NCBI GenBank assembly: GCA_903847655.1
Contig: CAINEG010000110.1
Span: forward strand, 1-9,169
DNA length: 9,169 nt
Direction: 5' to 3'
From: an uncultured Bacteroidota bacterium
GTDB taxonomy: Bacteria; Bacteroidota; Bacteroidia; Chitinophagales; Chitinophagaceae
Numbering within the stretch: the stretch's first letter is position 1; each line of letters opens with the position of its first letter. Below the pieces are notes generated by a model. The model saw nothing but the letters and a program-made list of their open reading frames with translations. It was not told the DNA's origin and did no database searches. The position numbers and the translations under genes are program-made. Shown piece by piece: positions 1-6,264 of this stretch.

Positions 1-1125
1 AACTTATTAGCACCTGGTAAAACACCTAAGACCAATTTAATGTTCTTGACTTTCTTTGTCAATACTATTAAAGCCGTGCATGATTACGCGGATATCTTAA
101 GAGCCTCTATTGCTTCTGCCTCTAATGATTTTAGATTAGGCGCCAATGAAGCCCCTCCTGCAATTATTTCAGTATTCGTAGGTGAGTATTTATCTAAAGT
201 ATTGAACGATGTAGAAAGCCGCGTGGGTACTAAGTTTGACGAGCAAGATGAAGCTATCTTAAAATTAGATTTACACCGTAGCATTCCTGAATTATTATTA
301 GACAATACCGATCGTAACCGTACTTCTCCTTTTGCTTTTACGGGAAATAAATTTGAATTCCGCGCGGTGGGCTCTACGGCTAACTGTGGTCACCCAATGA
401 CAATTTTAAATACTATTGTGGCAGATACTTTAAACAAATTTGCTGCAGAAGTAGATGCATTAATAGAGAAAGGAGACAAGAAAGAGATTGCGATTATGCA
501 AGTCATTCAAAAATATATCGTGTCAAGTAAAAAGATTTTATTTGAAGGCGATGGTTATAGCGAAGAGTGGCATAAAGAAGCAGAGAAAAGAGGCTTACCT
601 AATTTAAAGACAACGCCTGTTGCATTAGATGCGATGGTAACTGAGAAAGCGAAAAAATTATTTAAAGAAAATAATATTTACTCTCACAGTGAATTAGAAG
701 CGCGTTATGAAATTGAATTAGAGAAGTATATTAAAAAAGTACAAATTGAAGCGCGTATAATGGGTGACTTAGCCACTAACCATATTATTCCTTCGGCACT
801 TAAATATCAAAACGAGTTATTGAAAAATGTAAGCTTGCTTCGTGAAGCAGCCTTACCTGAAAAATTATACAAAGGTCAATTGTCTTTATTAAAAGATGTA
901 AGCACACATATTCAACAAGTATATGATAACGTAGATGCGATGGTGGAAGCACGTAAAGTAGCCAACAACATTGTAAACTCAAGAGAAAAAGCCATTGAAT
1001 ACGAGGCAAAAGTAAAAGCACAATACTTTGACAAGATCCGCTACCACGTTGATAAATTAGAGCAATTGGTAGATGATGAATTATGGACCTTGCCTAAGTA
1101 CAGAGAGTTGTTGTTCTTACGTTAA
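1..1125 (+). CDS. glnN: Type III glutamine synthetase, C-terminal part (5' truncated by window edge)
   Basis: Glutamine synthetase joins ammonium to glutamate using ATP, the main entry of ammonium into amino acids in the cytoplasm. The frame is open from base 1 (NLLAPGKTPKTN...) and ends at TAA 1123-1125, giving 374 residues. Type III enzymes are usually about 700-730 residues, so roughly the C-terminal half is present. Visible family blocks are LRASIASASNDFRLGANEAPPA, here split as LRASIASASND and RLGANEAPPAIISVF, then NRTSPFAFTGNKFEFRAVGS and the PMTILNTIVAD segment that follow the catalytic core. The last 200 residues are charged and helical, as in GlnN rather than in the shorter GlnA type I enzyme. 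The first ATG in the window (base 40) lies inside this conserved block and is not the start. The gene is followed by its own terminator. Identification is firm; the promoter and N-terminus are outside the window. Confidence 0.95.
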   Translation, partial: NLLAPGKTPKTNLMFLTFFVNTIKAVHDYADILRASIASASNDFRLGANEAPPAIISVFVGEYLSKVLNDVESRVGTKFDEQDEAILKLDLHRSIPELLLDNTDRNRTSPFAFTGNKFEFRAVGSTANCGHPMTILNTIVADTLNKFAAEVDALIEKGDKKEIAIMQVIQKYIVSSKKILFEGDGYSEEWHKEAEKRGLPNLKTTPVALDAMVTEKAKKLFKENNIYSHSELEARYEIELEKYIKKVQIEARIMGDLATNHIIPSALKYQNELLKNVSLLREAALPEKLYKGQLSLLKDVSTHIQQVYDNVDAMVEARKVANNIVNSREKAIEYEAKVKAQYFDKIRYHVDKLEQLVDDELWTLPKYRELLFLR

Positions 1126-1155
1126 TTAAAGCAATCCCCCAAAGTGATAGAATAC

Positions 1156-1185
1156 AAAAAGGCTCCAAGAAATTGGGGCCTTTTT
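1156..1185 (+). terminator. Intrinsic terminator of glnN
   Basis: An A5 tract, the arm GGCTCC (1161-1166) with AA, a GAAA tetraloop, then TT with GGGGCC (1175-1180) and T5 (1181-1185). The stem is 8 bp with one T-G wobble. The flanking A and T runs can extend it and make it usable in both directions. It begins 31 bases after the glnN stop codon. I infer it terminates glnN; a read-through role for accC on the other strand is possible. Confidence 0.85.
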
Positions 1186-1225
1186 AATATCGTTATTGTT
1201 AGTTTTACAAAGAATTTCTTTTAAC

Positions 1226-1299
1226 GGAATGCTCAATACTAATTTTTCGCTCGCTCTGCGCAATGCTCGAAAGCTCGCTCAAAATTATATTAGCATTCC
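1226..1299. repeat. 74-bp element with inverted ends and internal direct repeats (REP/MITE-like candidate)
   Basis: The left end GGAATGCT (1226-1233) is matched by AGCATTCC (1292-1299). Similarity continues inward on both arms (AATA, then AATTTT) with one or two unpaired bases. It also extends weakly outward (TTAnnGGAATGCT on both sides, read inward). The interior holds two exact GCTCGCTC copies (1249-1256 and 1273-1280) and a second AATGCTC (1262-1268). The interior is noticeably more GC-rich than its surroundings. It has no reading frame of note. It could be a dispersed palindromic element; one copy cannot prove this. Confidence 0.4.
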
Positions 1300-1331
1300 T
1301 ATAAATAATTCCTCCAAATAAATAAGGAAAA

Positions 1332-1359
1332 AAAAAGGCCCAAAGAATGGGGCCTTTTT
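1332..1359 (-). terminator. Intrinsic terminator, probably of accC, possibly bidirectional
   Basis: An A-run (1329-1336), GGCCC (1337-1341), an 8-base loop, GGGCC (1350-1354) and T5 (1355-1359). Read on the minus strand it gives a GC hairpin followed by at least eight U residues, about 60 bases after the accC stop. It is almost the same sequence as the terminator at 1156-1185. Because both sides carry A or T runs it could stop transcription from either side of this convergent spacer. Confidence 0.75.
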
Positions 1360-1376
1360 AAAAATCATTAGAGAAA

Positions 1377-1419
1377 ATATTTTAGGCCCATAATTTTCGA
1401 AGAAATGGGACTAAAATAT
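1377..1419 (-). other. 15-bp inverted repeat directly after accC (stem-loop)
   Basis: ATATTTTAGGCCCAT (1377-1391) is complementary to ATGGGACTAAAATAT (1405-1419) at 14 of 15 positions, with a single G/A mismatch. The 13-base loop contains TTCGAA. It starts two bases after the accC stop codon (1422-1424 on the minus strand). The tail that follows on the minus strand is A/U rich but not a clean U tract. It may be a first terminator or a 3'-end mRNA stabiliser in front of the hairpin at 1332-1359. Confidence 0.6.
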
Positions 1420-1421
1420 GA

Positions 1422-2759
1422 TTATTTGATCTTAAAAGTTTCGAGGAACTTAGTTGTGAAGTTTCCTTTTCTAAAATCTTCGTTCTGCATTAATTGTAAA
1501 TGGAATGGAATAGTTGTTTTCACTCCTTCAATCACATACTCGCTTAAAGCACGATACATTGTATTAATTGCTTCTTCACGGGTTTGAGCCACTGTGATTA
1601 ATTTACCAATCATTGAATCGTAGTAGGGAGGAATGACATAGCCTGCATATACATGACTATCCACACGCACACCATGTCCACCTGGGGTATGGAGTACTGT
1701 TATTTTTCCTGGCGAAGGTCTAAAATCGTTGTAAGGATCTTCTGCATTGATGCGACATTCAATGGCGTGCAATTGTGGTTCATAATTCTTTCCGGAGATT
1801 TTTTCACCAGCAGCAATTTTTATTTGCTCTTTAATTAAATCATAGCTCACCACTTCTTCTGTAACACAATGCTCTACTTGAATACGCGTATTCATTTCCA
1901 TGAAATAAAAATTACGATTCTTATCTACTAAAAATTCTACCGTACCAACACTCTCGTAATTAATAGCGCTTGCTGCTTTAATAGCAGCCTCACCCATTCT
2001 TTGACGAAGTTCTGGTGTCATAAAAGGTGAAGGAGATTCTTCCACTAATTTTTGATGTCTTCTTTGAATAGAACAATCACGCTCACTCAAATGACAAACA
2101 TTTCCATATTGGTCTCCTGCTACTTGTATTTCTATATGTCTTGGCTCTTCCACGAATTTCTCCATGTACAAACCATCGTTTTTAAAACTGGCCCCTGCTT
2201 CCATTTTAGCCGTTTCAAATGCTTTTTCAATTTCTCCTTCATTCCATACTACACGCATCCCTTTACCACCCCCACCTGCAGTGGCTTTGATAATCACTGG
2301 GTATCCAATTTCTTTCGCTAATTTTTTAGCAGCATTAACATCTTCCAATAAACCTTCTCCACCCGGTACTACAGGAACCCCTGCTTTAATCATGGTTTCT
2401 TTGGCAGTAATTTTATCACCCATGCTATTAATCATATCGGGTGTTGGCCCAATAAATTTAATACCGTGGTCGGCACAGATTTGTGCAAACTTTGCATTCT
2501 CTGCTAAAAAACCATATCCCGGATGCACTGCATCGGCATTGGTAATTTCACAGGCAGCCATGATATGTGGAATATTTAAATAGGATTCTTGTCCTTTAGG
2601 ACCACCTATACAAACAGCTTCGTCAGCAAACTTTACATGCAAACTATCTTTATCTGCTGTAGAATAAACGGCCACTGTTTTAATGCCCATCTCTCTGCAG
2701 GTTCTAATAATACGTAAAGCAATTTCGCCACGATTGGCTATCAAAATCTTTTTGAACAT
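1422..2759 (-). CDS. accC: Acetyl-CoA carboxylase, biotin carboxylase subunit
   Basis: This subunit carboxylates the biotin on BCCP using ATP and bicarbonate, the first half of the acetyl-CoA carboxylase reaction that makes malonyl-CoA for fatty acids. It is 445 residues, the normal length for AccC (E. coli 449). Visible parts are the N-terminal domain opening [15 protein letters not shown] (3-17) and [10 protein letters not shown] (79-88). Next comes GDK with K116, then the ATP-grasp glycine loop AGGGGKGMR (161-169) with K158 before it. RHIEIQ (207-212), QRRHQK (232-237), [10 protein letters not shown] (288-297) and the C-terminal ECRINAEDP (334-342) follow. All expected catalytic blocks are intact. 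The start is ATG at 2757-2759, giving MFKKIL as in homologues. It lies 33 bases after accB on the same strand, so the two are probably co-transcribed. A paralogous propionyl-CoA carboxylase subunit is less likely because of the accB partner. Confidence 0.97.
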   Translation of the reverse strand: MFKKILIANRGEIALRIIRTCREMGIKTVAVYSTADKDSLHVKFADEAVCIGGPKGQESYLNIPHIMAACEITNADAVHPGYGFLAENAKFAQICADHGIKFIGPTPDMINSMGDKITAKETMIKAGVPVVPGGEGLLEDVNAAKKLAKEIGYPVIIKATAGGGGKGMRVVWNEGEIEKAFETAKMEAGASFKNDGLYMEKFVEEPRHIEIQVAGDQYGNVCHLSERDCSIQRRHQKLVEESPSPFMTPELRQRMGEAAIKAASAINYESVGTVEFLVDKNRNFYFMEMNTRIQVEHCVTEEVVSYDLIKEQIKIAAGEKISGKNYEPQLHAIECRINAEDPYNDFRPSPGKITVLHTPGGHGVRVDSHVYAGYVIPPYYDSMIGKLITVAQTREEAINTMYRALSEYVIEGVKTTIPFHLQLMQNEDFRKGNFTTKFLETFKIK

Positions 2760-2792
2760 TTTTCTGAATTAAAATTTGAAAATGGGTAATGT

Positions 2793-3260
2793 TTATTCTG
2801 GTTGAACCAAGAATAAAGGTTGGTCATACTCCACTGGGCTGGCATCTTCTACCAAAATTTTCACAATGGTTCCTTTGACTTCACTTTCAATCTCATTGAA
2901 AAGCTTCATTGCTTCAATAATACATACCACTTTACCTGCAGCGACTACTGTTCCTTCCTCAGCCATTAATGGCTTGTCAGGAGAAGCTCTTCTATAAAAA
3001 GTACCAATCATTGGACTTTTAATGGTCAATAAATTTGTGGCAGCTGGAGCTACTGGTGCGGCTGGCGCAGCAGAACTAGCTGCAGAAGGAGCTGCCATGG
3101 CTACTGGGGCTGCAGCATAAGTTGCAGGTACCGAGTTCACTGTTACATGCTCTTCTTTTTGTTTAATGGTTACTTTTCCGTCTTTATCTTCGATGCTTAT
3201 CTCTCCGATATTACTCTTGTTTACCACCTTAATTAAATCGTGAATTTGTTTCAAGTCCAT
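2793..3260 (-). CDS. accB: Biotin carboxyl carrier protein of acetyl-CoA carboxylase (BCCP)
   Basis: BCCP carries the biotin that shuttles carboxylate between AccC and the AccA/AccD carboxyltransferase. The 155-residue protein has an N-terminal AccC-binding segment (MDLKQIHDLIKVV), an Ala/Pro-rich flexible linker at about 44-75, and a C-terminal biotinyl domain from about 77. The biotinylation motif EAMKL is at 116-120 with K119 as the acceptor. The thumb segment between SPMIGTFYR and GKVVCIIEAMK is present, which marks true AccB rather than other biotinyl domains. A TTG three codons upstream (3267-3269) would add MLN, but the ATG at 3258-3260 gives the family-typical MDLK start and is preferred. 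It precedes accC by 33 bases. The efp gene lies 176 bases upstream on the same strand, behind a terminator. Confidence 0.96.
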   Translation of the reverse strand: MDLKQIHDLIKVVNKSNIGEISIEDKDGKVTIKQKEEHVTVNSVPATYAAAPVAMAAPSAASSAAPAAPVAPAATNLLTIKSPMIGTFYRRASPDKPLMAEEGTVVAAGKVVCIIEAMKLFNEIESEVKGTIVKILVEDASPVEYDQPLFLVQPE

Positions 3261-3299
3261 GTTTAGCAATTTTGGGTAAAATTGGGGTATTTTTATGGA

Positions 3300-3311
3300 T
3301 TTTCGCGAAAA
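3300..3311. promoter_or_regulatory. Perfect 12-bp palindrome upstream of accB (candidate operator)
   Basis: TTTTCGCGAAAA is a perfect dyad centred between 3305 and 3306. Its near edge is 39 bases before the accB ATG, between that start and the efp terminator, where an accBC promoter would have to lie. The CGCG core stands out in a very A/T-rich spacer. I do not know a regulator with this site, and I see no TAnnTTTG box here. Binding by a repressor or activator is inference. Confidence 0.3.
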
Positions 3312-3348
3312 AAAGGGCTTTTTTTATTAAAAATGGGCAATTTTGGGC

Positions 3349-3373
3349 AAAAAAAGACCCCGAGGATTCGGGG
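3349..3373 (-). terminator. Intrinsic terminator of efp
   Basis: CCCCGA (3358-3363), a GGAT loop and TCGGGG (3368-3373) form a perfect 6-bp GC-rich stem. On the minus strand it is followed by TC and then seven T residues (3349-3355 on the plus strand are all A). It is 63 bases after the efp stop and about 90 bases before the accB start. It should end most efp transcripts before accB-accC. Confidence 0.85.
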
Positions 3374-3374
3374 C

Positions 3375-3418
3375 TTTTCTAGGTATTTTAGGCCTGTTTT
3401 AAGGCTGAATTAGGCTAC
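3375..3418. repeat. Four imperfect tandem 11-mers between efp and its terminator
   Basis: Consecutive 11-base units read TTTTCTAGGTA (3375-3385), TTTTAGGCCTG (3386-3396), TTTTAAGGCTG (3397-3407) and AATTAGGCTAC (3408-3418). Each has four A/T bases followed by an AGG-containing block at about one helical turn spacing. Similarity is modest and chance in a biased spacer cannot be excluded. Confidence 0.25.
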
Positions 3419-3436
3419 AAAAAGAGCCAAGATAAA

Positions 3437-4000
3437 TTATTTAACTCTTTCAACGTATTCTCCGTTTTTGGTATTAATCTTAATCTTCTCTCCTTCATTG
3501 ACAAACAAAGGCACCATTACAGTCGCTCCCGATTCAATCGTAGCTGCTTTAAGGGCACGCGTTGCGGTATCTCCTTTCACGCCGTTCTCACAATAGGTAA
3601 TTTTAACGTCTATCTTTTCTGGAAGCTCTGCTCCAATAGGAAGTTCAGTTTCAGTATTCATAAATACAAATACTTCAGCGCCATCAATTAAAAACTGAGG
3701 GGCGTCGATCATTTCCTCGGCCATCGCTATTTGCTCAAAAGTCTCATTGTTCATTAAGTTGTAGCCGCTATCGTCTTTATATAAGTATTGAAAAGCCTTC
3801 TTCTCCACACGGACAGGATATATATTCTCACCACTATTCCATGTTTTTTCGATCGATCTTTTATTGTCTACCCCTTTTAATTTAGCCCAGATTTTAGCTG
3901 CTGCACGAGCGGTTTTATTTTCGCCAAATTCTACTACAGAATATAAGTTACCGTCTAATTTTAGAATCATTCCACGACTGATGTCTGATGTTGTTGCCAT
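3437..4000 (-). CDS. efp: Elongation factor P, arginine-tip variant
   Basis: EF-P binds ribosomes stalled at consecutive prolines and promotes peptide bond formation. The 187-residue protein has the usual three-domain length: a KOW-like domain I (about 1-64), an OB domain II, and a C-terminal OB domain. The C-terminal signature starts KAATIESGATVMVP and ends GEKIKI...YVERVK. The start is ATG at 3998-4000 (MATTSDISRGM). An upstream in-frame start at 4054 would add 18 unrelated residues and span the likely promoter box, so it is rejected. The domain I loop reads NKTARAAA with Arg at residue 32 (codon at 3905-3907). Most EF-Ps have a lysine there, in KPGKG. The loop matches the form modified by rhamnose on Arg32 in Pseudomonas, and the TAR loop of EfpL/YeiP. 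The full-length match is to EF-P rather than EfpL, from memory. The modification state here is unknown, and no modifying enzyme is encoded in the window. Confidence 0.95.
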   Translation of the reverse strand: MATTSDISRGMILKLDGNLYSVVEFGENKTARAAAKIWAKLKGVDNKRSIEKTWNSGENIYPVRVEKKAFQYLYKDDSGYNLMNNETFEQIAMAEEMIDAPQFLIDGAEVFVFMNTETELPIGAELPEKIDVKITYCENGVKGDTATRALKAATIESGATVMVPLFVNEGEKIKINTKNGEYVERVK

Positions 4001-4031
4001 ATTAATTTTTTTAATTTGTCTAAGCGAAGCG

Positions 4032-4039
4032 CAAAAGTA
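4032..4039 (-). promoter_or_regulatory. Putative efp promoter -7 box
   Basis: The minus strand reads TACTTTTG followed by CGC, matching the Bacteroidota TAnnTTTG element, 31 bases before the efp ATG. No convincing TTG element is seen at the -33 position. The box lies downstream of the alternative in-frame start at 4054, which supports the shorter EF-P. Confidence 0.55.
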
Positions 4040-4112
4040 GCACATGAAAGCCATTTATAAAAAAACCTTCAATTTTTGTTGTAAAATAAGTGTAAAAAAA
4101 CCTCGATTAGCC

Positions 4113-4120
4113 TATTTTTG
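4113..4120 (+). promoter_or_regulatory. Putative sucD promoter -7 box
   Basis: TATTTTTG followed by CGCC matches TAnnTTTG, 26 bases before the sucD ATG. A GTG at 4090-4092 is a one-mismatch -33 candidate with a 20-base spacer. This box and the efp box are back to back in a 146-bp divergent spacer. Confidence 0.55.
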
Positions 4121-4146
4121 CGCCACAAATAACAAAATAGCCCTAC

Positions 4147-5019
4147 ATGTCAGTATTAGTCAATAAAAACTCGAAAATCATTGTACAAGGTTTTACAGGT
4201 ACAGAAGGAAGTTTCCATGCCAGTCAAATGATTGAATATGGCACCAATTTGGTAGGCGGCGTAACCCCTGGCAAAGGCGGAACGGTTCATTTAGACAGAC
4301 CCGTTTTCAATACGGTGGCGGATGCTGTTAAAACCACGGGGGCCGATGTAAGCATCATTTTTGTACCTCCTGCATTTGCAGCAGATGCAATCATGGAAGC
4401 TGCCGATGCTGGAATTGCTTTAGTAGTATGTATTACCGAAGGCATCCCAGTGCAAGACATGGTAAAAGTTAAAAATTATTTACAAGGAAAGAGCACTCGC
4501 TTAATAGGACCTAACTGCCCAGGAGTCATAACCGCAGAAGAAGCTAAAGTGGGCATCATGCCTGGTTTTATATTTAAAAAAGGAACCATTGGTATTGTTT
4601 CAAAAAGTGGCACTTTAACTTATGAAGCGGCAGATCAAGTGGTGAAAGCAGGCTTAGGTATTACAACAGCTATTGGCATTGGTGGAGATCCGATTATTGG
4701 AACCACTACCAAAGAAGCCGTTGAATTACTAATGAACGATCCTGAAACCAAGGGCATCATCATGATTGGTGAAATTGGAGGAAGCATGGAAGCAGATGCG
4801 GCCCATTGGATCAAAGACAATTTAAGAAAACCAGTGGTTGGATTTATCGCCGGTCAAACAGCGCCTGCTGGACGCAGAATGGGTCATGCAGGTGCGATCA
4901 TTGGCGGTGCGGATGATACTGCAGCTGCTAAAATGAAAATCATGGCTGCCTGTGGCATTCATGTTTGTGCAAGCCCTGCAGATATTGGTATTACCATGGC
5001 TGCTGCTTTAAAAAAATAA
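4147..5019 (+). CDS. sucD: Succinate-CoA ligase (ADP-forming) alpha subunit
   Basis: With the beta subunit SucC it interconverts succinyl-CoA and succinate with substrate-level phosphorylation in the TCA cycle. The protein is 290 residues, the normal length for SucD. The CoA-binding Rossmann domain shows GFTGTEG (15-21) and GGVTPGKGG (37-45). GPNCPG (121-126) and SKSGTLTYE (152-160) follow. The phosphorylated histidine is H247 in [13 protein letters not shown]. Nothing is missing. The start at ATG 4147 gives [15 protein letters not shown], as in homologues. It is a single-gene unit: a promoter box lies just upstream and a strong terminator follows. No sucC is adjacent, so the beta subunit must be encoded elsewhere. 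Divergent efp suggests only shared promoter space, not shared function. Confidence 0.97.
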   Translation: MSVLVNKNSKIIVQGFTGTEGSFHASQMIEYGTNLVGGVTPGKGGTVHLDRPVFNTVADAVKTTGADVSIIFVPPAFAADAIMEAADAGIALVVCITEGIPVQDMVKVKNYLQGKSTRLIGPNCPGVITAEEAKVGIMPGFIFKKGTIGIVSKSGTLTYEAADQVVKAGLGITTAIGIGGDPIIGTTTKEAVELLMNDPETKGIIMIGEIGGSMEADAAHWIKDNLRKPVVGFIAGQTAPAGRRMGHAGAIIGGADDTAAAKMKIMAACGIHVCASPADIGITMAAALKK

Positions 5020-5044
5020 ACAAGTTCAACCCAATTGATACCTC

Positions 5045-5075
5045 AATCCCTTATCCAATCGATAAGGGATTTTTT
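5045..5075 (+). terminator. Intrinsic terminator of sucD
   Basis: AATCCCTTATC (5045-5055), a 5-base loop and GATAAGGGATT (5061-5071) form a perfect 11-bp stem, followed at once by a T run (5070-5075, partly shared with the stem). It starts 25 bases after the sucD stop codon. Confidence 0.92.
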
Positions 5076-5143
5076 ATTGTAAGTTTGTTCAGGGACTGAT
5101 TTAAAATTAAAAGATAGGCAGTAAAAAAATAAAGCAAATACAA

Positions 5144-6199
5144 TTGCAAGAAAAAGTAAAATATTTAATTGTGGGTCAAGGCTTAGTGGGCACTTGGATG
5201 GGCCACTATTTGCAAGAAAAAAAATTATCTTTTAAAATCATCAACAACAGCACAATGCCTTCTGCCACTAAAGTAGCAAGTGGTGTGATGAATCCGGTAA
5301 CAGGTAGGCGAATAGTGCAAACCTGGATGATTGAAACTGTTTTGCCCTTTGCCGTAAATGCGTATCAATCTTTTCAAGAAAATGAAGCAGCACCGATCAT
5401 CAAAAAGGCCTCCGTTGCTTTGATACATCCTTCCATTCAAATGAAAGAAAGTTTTGATTATAGATTAAATCATGAGAATGTTTATTTGAAAAAGAATGAA
5501 TCCCCGGCATGGAAAAGTTTTTTCCATACAACACATGGCACTGGAGAAATTGACGAATGTTATTGGATTGATTTAATTCAGTTTTTATACGCAGGTAGAA
5601 AAAAAATGCAAGCAAATTATATAGAAGATCAATTCGATGAAAAAGATTTAATACTGAATACAAATAGCGTACAATGGAAAAACATCGAAGCGGAGAAAAT
5701 AATTTTTTGTGATGGGCTAAATTCAATGAACAATATTTATTTCAAGACCCTGCCCTTTGCCCCCAATAAAGGAGAAGCATTGGTTGTAGCTATTGACGGC
5801 CTGCCCGCCGAAAATATTTATAAAAGCAATGTGGCCATCGTGCCTTGGAAAGACAATCTGTTTTGGGTGGGCTCTAGCTTTGAATGGCAATACCAGAATA
5901 GCGAACCCTCTTTGGCCTTCAAAGAAAAAATGATGGCTGCTTTAGATAGTATTTTAAAGTTACCTTATCAGGTAGTGGACCACCTAGTGGGTATTCGCCC
6001 AGCGAATACGGAGCGTCGTCCCTTTGTTGGTTTACATCCGCTGTTTAAGCAAGTAGGCATCTGCAATGGGATGGGCACCAAGGGCTGTTCTTTAGCGCCC
6101 TATTTTGCCTGGCAACTGATTGAACATATTGAAAAGGGAACTGAAATAAATCCAGAAGCCAATATTCAAAGATTCGCTCATTTGCTAGGGAAGAAATAA
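5144..6199 (+). CDS. FAD-dependent oxidoreductase, DAO (D-amino-acid oxidase-like) family
   Basis: This is a cytoplasmic flavoprotein of 351 residues with no signal peptide. The dinucleotide-binding strand and loop are at the very N-terminus (YLIVGQGLVGTW, about 7-18, GxGxxG). A conserved ASGVMNPVTGRR block lies at 46-57, where DAO enzymes bind FAD. The C-terminal VGIRPANTERRPFVG and GICNGMGTKGCSLAPYFAWQL match the FAD and substrate closing region of glycine oxidase, DadA and MnmC-C type enzymes. The substrate cannot be told. The start is TTG at 5144-5146. The next upstream in-frame stop is at 5108-5110, with no ATG between. The first internal ATG (residue 19) would destroy the Rossmann loop. 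It stands alone after the sucD terminator and is followed after 65 bases by a small membrane protein in the same direction, which may be co-transcribed. Confidence 0.85.
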   Translation: MQEKVKYLIVGQGLVGTWMGHYLQEKKLSFKIINNSTMPSATKVASGVMNPVTGRRIVQTWMIETVLPFAVNAYQSFQENEAAPIIKKASVALIHPSIQMKESFDYRLNHENVYLKKNESPAWKSFFHTTHGTGEIDECYWIDLIQFLYAGRKKMQANYIEDQFDEKDLILNTNSVQWKNIEAEKIIFCDGLNSMNNIYFKTLPFAPNKGEALVVAIDGLPAENIYKSNVAIVPWKDNLFWVGSSFEWQYQNSEPSLAFKEKMMAALDSILKLPYQVVDHLVGIRPANTERRPFVGLHPLFKQVGICNGMGTKGCSLAPYFAWQLIEHIEKGTEINPEANIQRFAHLLGKK

Positions 6200-6264
6200 A
6201 TAAGCACCGAAATAAAAAAATCAATATTTTTAAACATCATTCAATTAAACCCATTACTAGCAAG

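Noticed and set aside
1126..1421. Search for a small RNA or tRNA in the largest spacer
   Set aside because: No cloverleaf, no promoter box and no small reading frame; only the hairpins and the 74-bp element listed are supported.
2164..2583. 139-codon open frame on the plus strand
   Set aside because: It is antisense to the highly conserved middle of accC, and its predicted protein shows no family features; it is a shadow of accC codon use.
3030..3130. Low-complexity GCT/GCC-like repeats in accB
   Set aside because: This is the Ala/Pro linker normal for BCCP, not a separate DNA repeat.
3308..3325. A7-GGGC-T7 hairpin-like stretch upstream of accB
   Set aside because: The pairing is almost only A-T with a two-base loop; it is more likely an A/T-tract spacer than a terminator.
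3998..4054. 18-residue N-terminal extension of EF-P
   Set aside because: The extra residues do not match EF-P, and the extension covers the likely -7 box at 4032-4039; MATTSDISRG is the family-like start.
5400..5726. 108-codon open frame on the minus strand
   Set aside because: It lies antisense within the FAD oxidoreductase and has no recognisable domain or start context.
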